A stretch of DNA of 64,000 nt. Origin: Rhizobium sp. CG5. Its GTDB lineage: Bacteria > Pseudomonadota > Alphaproteobacteria > Rhizobiales > Rhizobiaceae. The stretch lies in contig NZ_JABAEF010000014.1 of NCBI RefSeq assembly GCF_023701945.1, positions 1 to 64,000 of the forward strand, in the 5' to 3' direction. Of the stretch, positions 17,191-25,057 are shown in pieces; positions within the stretch are counted from its first letter, which is position 1; each line of letters opens with the position of its first letter. The notes beneath the pieces are model-generated. The model saw nothing but the letters and a program-made list of their open reading frames with translations. It had not been told where the DNA came from and ran no database searches. Position numbers and translations under genes: made by a program.

Positions 17191-17210
17191 CTTGACGTTT
17201 GAACATCAAG
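17191..17210. promoter_or_regulatory. 20-base near-palindrome upstream of the carrier-protein operon
   Basis: CTTGAcGTTtgAACaTCAAG has matching outer 5-base and inner 3-base arms (16 of 20 positions symmetric). It is about 130 bases before the carrier-protein start. TTGACG inside it could also serve as a -35. No regulator gene is adjacent. Confidence 0.4.
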
Positions 17211-17340
17211 TGGCGCACTGTTGATCGATTTCCGGACACGGTCATCCTAATTTAACTAACGCGTTTAGCGGAATCTTATGCTTTGCCTAGTAGAAGGTTG
17301 CAAATAATAAGCACAGTCTAAAACGGGAAGGAAATTTCAG

Positions 17341-17592
17341 ATGAATGAGAAAATCCGCAACTTGCTCACGAAACTGGGTGGCCTGCCTGTCGCGGCGACC
17401 GAGATCGCCCATGATGCTGATCTCTATGCCATCGGACTGTCGTCTTTCGCTTCGGTTCAACTGATGCTGGGCATCGAAGAAGCTTTCGACATCGAATTTC
17501 CCGACCATTTGCTGAACCGCAAATCCTTCGTCAGCATCGACGCCATCGAGCGCACCGTGTCGCTCATCCTGGAGGAAAGAAAGGTCGCCTGA
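17341..17592 (+). CDS. Acyl-carrier-protein-like aminoacyl carrier protein
   Basis: An 83-residue carrier protein. The phosphopantetheine site is Ser35 in AIGLSSFASVQL, aligning with the DSL serine of acyl carrier proteins, and the following helix (GIEEAFDIEFPD) is typical. The first residue of the usual DSL is replaced by Ser, as in specialised carriers. A GGAAGGAAA ribosome binding site precedes the ATG. It overlaps the next gene in TGATG. Because an amino acid:carrier-protein ligase is encoded two genes downstream, it is probably loaded with an amino acid rather than a fatty acid. Confidence 0.88.
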   Translation: MNEKIRNLLTKLGGLPVAATEIAHDADLYAIGLSSFASVQLMLGIEEAFDIEFPDHLLNRKSFVSIDAIERTVSLILEERKVA

Positions 17593-18773
17593 TGAACGTC
17601 TCGATCAAGCGTCCTTCCCCGGATTTCAAAGTCCGCGCGGCCCGCGTTGCCGCTATTGCTGCCGAATATGCCGATCGCGTCGACACCGGTGGCCGCTTCC
17701 CCCAGGAAGCCCTCGACGCCATGAAGGCCGAGCGCCTGCTGGGCATTCAGGTTCCAATCCAACTCGGCGGCGAAGGCGCCACGTTCAGCCAAATCGCCGA
17801 GATCTGCACCACGCTCGGCCAGGCCTGCGCCTCCAGCGCCATGATCTTCGCCATGCATCACATCAAATGTTCGAGCCTTGTCGAGCATGGAGCCGATGAC
17901 GCCTGGCACAGCGCATTTATGCAGCGCATCGCATCACAGCAACTGCTGCTCGGCTCCGCCACCACCGAAGGCGGCATCGGCGGCAATCTGCGCAACAGCA
18001 TCTGCGCCATCGAAGTCGATGGCGACACCTGCCGGCTGGAAAAGGACGCCACCGTCATTTCCTATGGCGAGCAGGCCGACGCCATCCTGATCACCTCGCG
18101 CGCCCACAAGGATGCCGCACCGTCCGATCAGGTGATGACCGTTTTCCTGAAAGGCCAGTACAGCCTGCAAAAGACCCATGACTGGGATACGCTTGGCATG
18201 CGCGGCACGCGCTCCGATGGCTTCCTGTTCAAGGGCGAGGCGCCGGCCGTGCAGATCCTGCCGAAACCCTTTGCAGAGATTGCCGCACAGTCCATGCTGG
18301 CCGCGTCCCACCTGCTGTGGAGCGGCGTCTGGTACGGCATCGCCGTCGATGCCGTCGCCCGCGCCCAGGCCTTTGTCCGCGCGGCGGCCCGCAAGTCGCC
18401 GGGAACGCAGCCGCCGGGAGCACTGCGCCTGGCGGAAGTGTCCAGCCTGCTGCAGCTTGTCCGCTCGAATGTGATTGCCGGCCTGAAGACCTATGAAGAG
18501 GCCAAGCACGATGCCGATCGGCTGTCGTCCTTCGGTTTCTCGGTGGCGATGAACAATGTCAAGATCGCCTCGTCCGAGATGATCCTGACGATCATCAACC
18601 ATGCCATGCTGATCTGCGGCATCATGGGCTACAAGAACGGCACGCCGTACAGCCTTGGCCGCCACCTGCGGGATGCCCATTCCGCGCAGCTGATGATTTC
18701 CAACGATCGCATCCTTGGAAACACATCGAACATGCTCTTGGTACATAAACTGGACACCAGCTTGTTGGGGTAA
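17592..18773 (+). CDS. Acyl-CoA dehydrogenase-like flavoprotein
   Basis: A 393-residue protein of the acyl-CoA dehydrogenase fold: N-terminal helical domain, a central beta-domain (GSATTEGGIGGN, then DWDTLGMRGTRSDGF) and a C-terminal helical bundle. In medium-chain acyl-CoA dehydrogenases a Glu in a YEGT-like motif near the C-terminus abstracts the alpha proton; here the corresponding segment reads ILGNTSN (about 374-380) and no Glu is seen, so chemistry may differ. It starts in the TGATG overlap with the carrier-protein gene and ends 5 bases before the ligase. The substrate is probably an acyl or aminoacyl group on the carrier protein. Confidence 0.82.
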   Translation: MNVSIKRPSPDFKVRAARVAAIAAEYADRVDTGGRFPQEALDAMKAERLLGIQVPIQLGGEGATFSQIAEICTTLGQACASSAMIFAMHHIKCSSLVEHGADDAWHSAFMQRIASQQLLLGSATTEGGIGGNLRNSICAIEVDGDTCRLEKDATVISYGEQADAILITSRAHKDAAPSDQVMTVFLKGQYSLQKTHDWDTLGMRGTRSDGFLFKGEAPAVQILPKPFAEIAAQSMLAASHLLWSGVWYGIAVDAVARAQAFVRAAARKSPGTQPPGALRLAEVSSLLQLVRSNVIAGLKTYEEAKHDADRLSSFGFSVAMNNVKIASSEMILTIINHAMLICGIMGYKNGTPYSLGRHLRDAHSAQLMISNDRILGNTSNMLLVHKLDTSLLG

Positions 18774-18778
18774 AACCG

Positions 18779-19687
18779 ATGGACGCACAGACATCTCTTC
18801 TCGACCGGCTGTTCGATGCCGGGCTTCTGATCGACACCGGCGTGGAAGGCCTTTACGGCCGCAGCGGCCAGTTCGAAGACGTCATTGCCGCTTTCGAGCG
18901 CTATATCGACACGTTCGGCGGCGCCGATGGCGCCGAGGCCATCCGCTTTCCGCCCGGCATGAACCGCGCCTATTTCGAAAAGAGCGGTTACATGAAGAGC
19001 TTTCCGCAGCTGGCCGGCACCGTGCACAGCTTCTGCGGCTGCGAACTGGACCATGTCAGCCTGCTGAAAAGCATGGATGACGGCACCGACTGGACCGGCG
19101 AGCAGAAGGCCACCAATATCGTGCTGACGCCGGCCGCCTGCTATCCGCTCTATCCGACGATTGCCAAGCGCGGCAACCTGCCGGCAAAGGGCGGCCTCTA
19201 CGACCTGCAGTCCTACTGCTTCCGCCATGAACCGTCGACCGATCCGGCCCGCCAGCAGCTGTTCCGCATGCGCGAATATGTGTGCATGGGCACGGAGCAG
19301 CATGTCACCGATTTCCGCCAGACCTGGATGGATCGCGGCGTGAAGATGATGGCCGGCCTCGACCTGCCGGTGGAAATCGACGTCGCCAACGACCCGTTCT
19401 TCGGCCGCGCCGGCAAGATGCTCGCCAACAACCAACGCGACCAGAACCTGAAATTCGAGCTGCTGATCCCGATCACCTCGGTATCCAAGCCCACCGCCTG
19501 CATGAGCTTCAACTACCATCAGGATGCCTTCGGCACCAAATGGGGCCTGAACCTCGAGGATGGTGCGGTCGCCCACACGGCCTGCGTCGGCTTCGGTCTG
19601 GAGCGCATCGCTCTCGCGCTGTTCCATCATCATGGCCTGGACGTCAAGCAATGGCCGGACACGGTGCGCAAGGCGCTCTGGGGCTGA
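18779..19687 (+). CDS. Amino acid:[carrier protein] ligase (SerRS-like)
   Basis: A 302-residue homologue of the catalytic core of atypical seryl-tRNA synthetases that lacks a tRNA-binding arm. Enzymes of this family from Agrobacterium and Bradyrhizobium activate alanine or glycine and load it on a phosphopantetheinyl carrier protein. Motif 2 is CFRHE (147-151) and motif 3 is GFGLERIALALF (271-282). Cys121, Glu166 and Cys269 fit the Cys-Glu-Cys zinc site described for the family. The carrier-protein gene lies two genes upstream in the same operon. Which amino acid is used cannot be decided here. Confidence 0.88.
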   Translation: MDAQTSLLDRLFDAGLLIDTGVEGLYGRSGQFEDVIAAFERYIDTFGGADGAEAIRFPPGMNRAYFEKSGYMKSFPQLAGTVHSFCGCELDHVSLLKSMDDGTDWTGEQKATNIVLTPAACYPLYPTIAKRGNLPAKGGLYDLQSYCFRHEPSTDPARQQLFRMREYVCMGTEQHVTDFRQTWMDRGVKMMAGLDLPVEIDVANDPFFGRAGKMLANNQRDQNLKFELLIPITSVSKPTACMSFNYHQDAFGTKWGLNLEDGAVAHTACVGFGLERIALALFHHHGLDVKQWPDTVRKALWG

Positions 19688-19695
19688 TCGCTGGC

Positions 19696-20664
19696 ATGAC
19701 ATCCGTATTCGCGAACCTCGATCCGGCCACCTATCAGCCGCACCCGCTGCATTCCAGCGAGCGCATGTGGCCGGAAACCAATTGCTATGTCGACCTGTGG
19801 ATCGAGGTTCTGGCAAGCCTCGGCGTTGCACCCGAGGCCATGCTCGGCTTCACGCTGACCCAGGAATTCGAAGGTGACCAGTTCACCTTTTTCAAGGTGC
19901 CCCTGGAGGATCTCGAGAAGCTCTATGGCATCCGCTGCACCGAGCTTGCGATCTTCGACACCGTGGAAGCCCATGTGACCGAGCAGATCGGCCGCGGCCG
20001 GCTGTGCCTGGTCGAAATGGACAGCTATTTCATGCCCGACACCCGCGGCGTCGGTTACCGGCAGGATCACGGCAAGACCACGGTTGCCATCAACCGGCTG
20101 GATCTGGCCGGCCGCAGCATGGATTATTTCCACAACGGCGGTTTCTTTCATCTGGACGGCGAGGATTTCGACGGCCTGTTCCAGAAGGCTCTCCCCGCCG
20201 ACAGCCTGCCCTTCCTGCCCTATACCGAATTTGCAAAATTTCCCGAAAAGCCTGTCGAGGACAGGGTGCTTCGCTCCAAGGCCCACGACCTATTGAAACT
20301 CCACTATGGTCGCCGGCCGACGATCAACCCGATCGCCGATTTTGCCCGCGTCTTCCCGGCCCAGGTCGAGGCGATCGCCGAGCGGCCGTTCGGCTATTTC
20401 CACAAATATGCCTTCAACACGCTGCGCCAGTTCGGCGCCAATTTTGAGCTGCTGGCCAGCCACCTTGCCTGGCTGTCGCCGGAGGGCGCATTCCAGACGC
20501 CGATCGAGCAGGCATTGAAGATTTCGGAAACGGCCAAGACGGTTCAGTTCCAGCTGGCCCGCGCCGTGACGCGCAAGAAATTCGAACCGCTGAAATCGGT
20601 TCTCGACCCGACGGCAGAGGCGTGGGAAGAGCTGATGGGCGCTCTCGGCGAAAAGCTCGACTAG
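19696..20664 (+). CDS. DUF1839 protein, possible papain-like acyltransferase
   Basis: A 322-residue protein of the uncharacterised DUF1839 family. Its N-terminal half has a conserved-looking Cys30 in ETNCYVDLW, then LVEMDSYFMPD (about 105-115) and YRQDHGKTTVAIN with His125. This order resembles BtrH-type proteins, papain-like enzymes that transfer an aminoacyl chain from a carrier protein to an acceptor; that link is my inference. The start at 19696 follows the ligase stop by 8 bases, and the upstream overlapping frame is rejected. In this operon it is the natural candidate for off-loading the aminoacyl group. Confidence 0.75.
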   Translation: MTSVFANLDPATYQPHPLHSSERMWPETNCYVDLWIEVLASLGVAPEAMLGFTLTQEFEGDQFTFFKVPLEDLEKLYGIRCTELAIFDTVEAHVTEQIGRGRLCLVEMDSYFMPDTRGVGYRQDHGKTTVAINRLDLAGRSMDYFHNGGFFHLDGEDFDGLFQKALPADSLPFLPYTEFAKFPEKPVEDRVLRSKAHDLLKLHYGRRPTINPIADFARVFPAQVEAIAERPFGYFHKYAFNTLRQFGANFELLASHLAWLSPEGAFQTPIEQALKISETAKTVQFQLARAVTRKKFEPLKSVLDPTAEAWEELMGALGEKLD

Positions 20665-20737
20665 CGTTTGTCCGGGAAACGTGGAATCCGGTTATCCCTG
20701 AGAAAACGAAACACCAGACAACCCGGAGCCCTACGAC

Positions 20738-23224
20738 ATGGCCGACCGCCTGATCTATCTCGGCGCCGATGAGCGGCCTCTCGAAGGCGGTTGGACCATC
20801 CTGATCTCCGAGGCCGGGCATTTTGCCAGCCCCGACGCCATTCACCGGCCCGCCGCCCGCCTGCCCGCCCCCGTTCCGGGCACCGTCGCAGAAGCGCTCA
20901 GCAAGGCCGGCCTGTTCGATCCCGAAAACCCGCAGCCGCTCGATGGCAAGGATGCATGGTATTTCCGCTCGCTGGAGGGCGAAGCGCCGGGACCTGCGGT
21001 TCTGCGATTTTCGGGCCTGGCAACGATTGCCGAAGTCTTCTTGAATGGTGTCTTGGTCCTGTCCTCCGACAGCATGTTCGAGAGTCATGACCTGCCCGTC
21101 ACGCTGACAGGTGAAGATCAGCTGGCGATCTGCTTCCGGGCTCTTGGCCCCCATCTCGCCCGGCGCGGACCGCGCGCCCGCTGGCGCCCGCAGATGATGA
21201 GCCATCAGGGCCTGCGCCTGATCCGCACCACGGCGCTCGGCTACATGCCCGGCTGGTGCCCGGAGATCCACGCCGCCGGGCCGTGGCGTCCCATCAGCCT
21301 GATCCGGCCCGCCAAACACAGCCTGTCGGACGTCCAGATCCGCTCCAACCTCACGGAAGACGACACAGGTACTCTCAGCGTTTCGCTGCGTCTGGCCGGA
21401 GAACACGGTCGATCTGCAACCGCCATCACGCTACACTGTGCCGGACAGGAAGCGGCCTTCACCAGACAGGCAGACGGATCTTATACCGCAGAACTCTCCC
21501 TGCCCGGTATCCAGCCCTGGTGGCCGCGCACCCATGGCGAGCCGAAGCTCTACGATATCGGCCTGACCATCGACGGCGAACCCCATTCGCTGGGCCTCAC
21601 CGGCTTCCGCACGGTCAGGATCGATCGCGGCACCGACGGCAAGGATTTCGCCATCCTCGTCAACGGCCAGCGCGTCTTCTGCCGCGGTGCCGTCTGGACA
21701 TCGGCCGATATCACCCGTCTGCCGGGCCGCAGTGAAGACTATGCGCCCTGGCTGATGCGCGCCGTGGAAGCCGGGATGAACCTGATCCGCATCGGCGGCA
21801 CCATGGCCTATGAAACGCCGGATTTCTTCCGCCTGTGCGACCAGCTCGGCCTTCTGGTCTGGCAGGACCTGATGTTCGCCAATTTTGACTATCCTGCAGC
21901 CGACGACGCATTCATGGCCCATGTCGCCTGCGAAGTGGACCAGCTGCTGACCGGCATCCAAACCTCTCCGTCGCTCGCGATCGTCTGTGGCGGCAGCGAG
22001 ATCTACCAGCAGGGCGCCATGCTCGGCCTGCCGGAGAGCACCTGGAAAGGTGCCTTCTGCGAACAGGTCCTGAAGGACCTGACGGCAGCCTCCCGACCCG
22101 ACGTGCCCTATGTCGTCAACAGCCCGAGCGGCGGCGCCATGCCGTTTTCGCCGAACGAAGGCGTCTCTCATTACTACGGCGTCGGCGCCTATTGTCGGCC
22201 GCTCGACGACGCACGCCGCGCCGATGTGCGCTTTGCCGCCGAGAGCCTGGCCTTTGCCAATATCCCGCAGCAGCGCACGCTGGATGCCCATCTGGCCGTG
22301 CCGCCCGTTCACGACCCGCGCTGGAAGGCGCGCGTGCCCCGCGACCGCAGCGCCTCCTGGGATTTCGAGGACGTGCGCGATCACTATCTGGCCCTGCTTT
22401 ACGATGTCGACCCGACCCGGCTGCGCCGCGAAAACCTGCCGCGCTACCTGCATCTCTCCAGAGCCGTCACCGGCGAGGTCATCGAGGAGACCTTTGCTGA
22501 ATGGCGCCGTCCATCCTCCTCCTGCAACGGCGCCCTGATCTGGACGCTCCAGGACCTGATGCCCGGCGCCGGCTGGGGCGTGATCGATTCCACCGGCGAG
22601 CCGAAACCCGTCTGGTATGCCGCCCGCCGCGCCTTCGCGCCACTCAAAGTGATAGTCACCGACGAAGGCACCAATGGACTGGATGTGCATGTCCTGAACG
22701 AGACCGCGATCGCGAAAACCCTGACGCTGGAGGTGACCTGCCTGCGGGATGGCAAAACACCGGTCGTGACCGGAAAGCGTCTAATGACCCTGCCGCCTCG
22801 GGATGCCTTGACCGTTGCCTGCACCGACCTCTTCGGCGCCTTCTTCGACACCACCTATGCCTTCCGCTTCGGCCCGCCATCCCATGACGTAACCGTTGCG
22901 ACACTGGTCGAAAGCGAGACCGGGGACATCGTTTCGCAGGCCTTCCACTTCCCGCAAGGCCGCGCCATTGCCATGCACGACGTTGGGATCACCGCGACTC
23001 TCGTTGAAGACAATGGCCTTTGGTGCATCGACCTGACCGCTGACGGATTTGTGCAATCGGTGCATGTCGATCTGGAGGCTTACCGTGCCGAAGACGACTG
23101 GTTCCATCTGGCACCGGCCCAGACCCGCCGCATCCGCCTGCTGCCGCGCGATGGTGCAGCAGCGGGTCAGAAGCCGGCCGGCGAGATCACAACGGCCGGC
23201 TCAGGCCGCACCGTGCGCTTCTGA
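20738..23224 (+). CDS. Glycoside hydrolase family 2 (beta-mannosidase-like)
   Basis: An 828-residue GH2-type protein: N-terminal sugar-binding beta domain, immunoglobulin-like domain, TIM barrel and C-terminal beta domains. The probable acid/base is Glu421 in VCGGSEIY, where GH2 enzymes usually have Asn-Glu (here Ser-Glu), and the probable nucleophile is Glu502 in AAESLAF. Trp-rich segments LGLLVWQD and CNGALIWTLQD support a beta-mannosidase-like fold. No signal peptide is seen, so it is probably cytoplasmic. It is 73 bases after the DUF1839 gene and convergent with the polysaccharide genes, suggesting work on a related glycan. Confidence 0.8.
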   Translation: MADRLIYLGADERPLEGGWTILISEAGHFASPDAIHRPAARLPAPVPGTVAEALSKAGLFDPENPQPLDGKDAWYFRSLEGEAPGPAVLRFSGLATIAEVFLNGVLVLSSDSMFESHDLPVTLTGEDQLAICFRALGPHLARRGPRARWRPQMMSHQGLRLIRTTALGYMPGWCPEIHAAGPWRPISLIRPAKHSLSDVQIRSNLTEDDTGTLSVSLRLAGEHGRSATAITLHCAGQEAAFTRQADGSYTAELSLPGIQPWWPRTHGEPKLYDIGLTIDGEPHSLGLTGFRTVRIDRGTDGKDFAILVNGQRVFCRGAVWTSADITRLPGRSEDYAPWLMRAVEAGMNLIRIGGTMAYETPDFFRLCDQLGLLVWQDLMFANFDYPAADDAFMAHVACEVDQLLTGIQTSPSLAIVCGGSEIYQQGAMLGLPESTWKGAFCEQVLKDLTAASRPDVPYVVNSPSGGAMPFSPNEGVSHYYGVGAYCRPLDDARRADVRFAAESLAFANIPQQRTLDAHLAVPPVHDPRWKARVPRDRSASWDFEDVRDHYLALLYDVDPTRLRRENLPRYLHLSRAVTGEVIEETFAEWRRPSSSCNGALIWTLQDLMPGAGWGVIDSTGEPKPVWYAARRAFAPLKVIVTDEGTNGLDVHVLNETAIAKTLTLEVTCLRDGKTPVVTGKRLMTLPPRDALTVACTDLFGAFFDTTYAFRFGPPSHDVTVATLVESETGDIVSQAFHFPQGRAIAMHDVGITATLVEDNGLWCIDLTADGFVQSVHVDLEAYRAEDDWFHLAPAQTRRIRLLPRDGAAAGQKPAGEITTAGSGRTVRF

Positions 23225-23233
23225 GAATTCCGT

Positions 23234-25039
23234 CTACCACTTGGGCGACTGCGCCATCGCCATTTCACGGATCGCCTCGTAATAGACGCGCCGCGCCTTC
23301 TCCGGCGTCAGGTTGTGATCGGTATCCTCGATCATGGCCATCCGCGCGTTGGGATAGCGTTTCAGCCCTTCTCCATCGGCGCCGAAATGGCTGGCGAAAT
23401 GGGTCAGGCCGATATCGTGTTCGCTATAAAGGATCCGCAATTCGGTCCCCCTCGCCGCGAGCTTCACGAATGCACTTTTCACCTCCCGACCATTGCGCCG
23501 TTGTTCGGGAAGCAGATAGGGACCTGCCCCTGTCGCCTGCAGCAGCCGCTGCCCAAGGGCTTTGACCATATTCGAAAAAGCCACGCGCACGTCGATCCGG
23601 CCATCGAGCAGCCGGCGCAGGGTGTCGCGCTGAAACAGCCGTGCCTTGTAGGTATCGAGCGACCGCGGCACCACGCTCAGGAACTCGTCCACGTTGCGTT
23701 TCGGATTCCAGAAAAAGGCGAAGGGATTGGCAACCACCACGCCTCTGATCCGCGGGTCGCGCAAGGCGCTCCTGAAGGCGAGGTAGGCGCCGCTGCAGCG
23801 ACCGACCACGATTGCGGGCAAGAGGCCGCGTTCGTCGACCAGATCCAGCGCCTCTACCACATCGGCGACCTGCGTCTCGGTGTAGAGAACCTGCTCTGCA
23901 AGTCCTGCAACCGGCGGACTGTCACCGACATTGGCAGGGTCAAAGCGCAGACTGGCAATGCCCTCACAGGCAAGGTCGCGCGCCATGGTGACGGTTGTTC
24001 GGCCCCAACCGGCATGTCGGTCATAGGCGGTGCTGAGAAGCAGCACTGTCGCCCCCTGCCGCTTGCCCAGCGGTTCGCACAGAACGCCATAAAGCCTTTG
24101 GCTCTGGCCGAATGTCAGCGGGGTCTCCCGATAGCCATCGCCTGACAGATATTGCGGATCGGTGATTGTCTCTGCCGTAGACACCGGTTGGCCCGCTGGC
24201 AGATCAACGACCCAGTCGACCAGCGTCCGGGCGACCGCCAACGGCATCTTCGCCATGGTGGGATTGGCGACAAGCGCGTCATAGCCGGTATAACTGGCCC
24301 TCGTCACGGTCGCACCGAGGGTCTCCAGACGATCGGCAAAACCGCTCTCGGCCGGCCGGTCGGGGCGCTCGATCACCAGGCAGGGGCTGCAGGGTGCAGC
24401 CGCCACCGCCATCAGATCCAGTTTGCGGACATCCGCGGCGATAGGCTCCGGCATCCTCAGGCTGGCGATCGCCACGCCACCGCTGGAGCGATGCGCCGCG
24501 GCGAGCCCCATGCCATCATCGATCGCGCGGGCCCAGAACTGCAGCTCCCGCAGATAGAACCGTCCGGAAATCGCCGGTGCCAGAAACGCCATGCCGGCAA
24601 GCTCGCCCAGCCGGCCCGCGGCATTCGTGGCAATCGCCGCGCCCAGCCCCTGGCTGACCACGATGATCCTCCGACAGCCGGACAGGCGCCGCAACTGCTC
24701 TGCGGCCCCGACCAGGCTATCCTCCCAGGTCGATAGACCCGCCTGGAATTCGTCCCCGTCGCCCGCATCGCCCGTGCCGGGATAGTCGAAGCGCAGACTG
24801 GACACACCGACTGCCGCCAGTCGCTCGGCAATCACCCGCCAGAATTTGTGGGTGCACATTTCCTCGATGCCCCACGGGCTGGCAAACAGCACCGCGACAT
24901 CCCGCATCATTGGCGCCTGTGCCGGCATGAAGAGACCGATCGTCTGGGAAAAGACGACAGGGATCGCCGTCGAGGTCGGCGCGCCTCGCCGCATCCGCTC
25001 GACATGACCGGCTTGCCCCGGCGCGCTCCTGTTTTCCAT
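23234..25039 (-). CDS. Tandem alpha/beta-hydrolase fusion
   Basis: A 601-residue protein made of two alpha/beta-hydrolase domains (about 35-280 and 305-595). Both halves carry the same SLRFD...GDS-like segment, showing duplication. The first nucleophile elbow is VVSQGLGA (Ser129). The second is GRCSGAY (413-419), where Cys415 occupies the nucleophile position, as in hydrolases found with exosortase loci. A strong GGGAGGC ribosome binding site precedes ATG 25039. It is the last gene of a minus-strand glycan operon, so it may remove or transfer acyl groups on a polysaccharide or lipid intermediate. Confidence 0.78.
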   Translation of the reverse strand: MENRSAPGQAGHVERMRRGAPTSTAIPVVFSQTIGLFMPAQAPMMRDVAVLFASPWGIEEMCTHKFWRVIAERLAAVGVSSLRFDYPGTGDAGDGDEFQAGLSTWEDSLVGAAEQLRRLSGCRRIIVVSQGLGAAIATNAAGRLGELAGMAFLAPAISGRFYLRELQFWARAIDDGMGLAAAHRSSGGVAIASLRMPEPIAADVRKLDLMAVAAAPCSPCLVIERPDRPAESGFADRLETLGATVTRASYTGYDALVANPTMAKMPLAVARTLVDWVVDLPAGQPVSTAETITDPQYLSGDGYRETPLTFGQSQRLYGVLCEPLGKRQGATVLLLSTAYDRHAGWGRTTVTMARDLACEGIASLRFDPANVGDSPPVAGLAEQVLYTETQVADVVEALDLVDERGLLPAIVVGRCSGAYLAFRSALRDPRIRGVVVANPFAFFWNPKRNVDEFLSVVPRSLDTYKARLFQRDTLRRLLDGRIDVRVAFSNMVKALGQRLLQATGAGPYLLPEQRRNGREVKSAFVKLAARGTELRILYSEHDIGLTHFASHFGADGEGLKRYPNARMAMIEDTDHNLTPEKARRVYYEAIREMAMAQSPKW

Positions 25040-25057
25040 TGCCTCCCCCCTCCCCGT

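Noticed and set aside
19282..19695. Plus-strand extension in front of the DUF1839 gene
   Set aside because: It overlaps the carrier-protein ligase in another frame; the ATG at 19696 fits the operon spacing.
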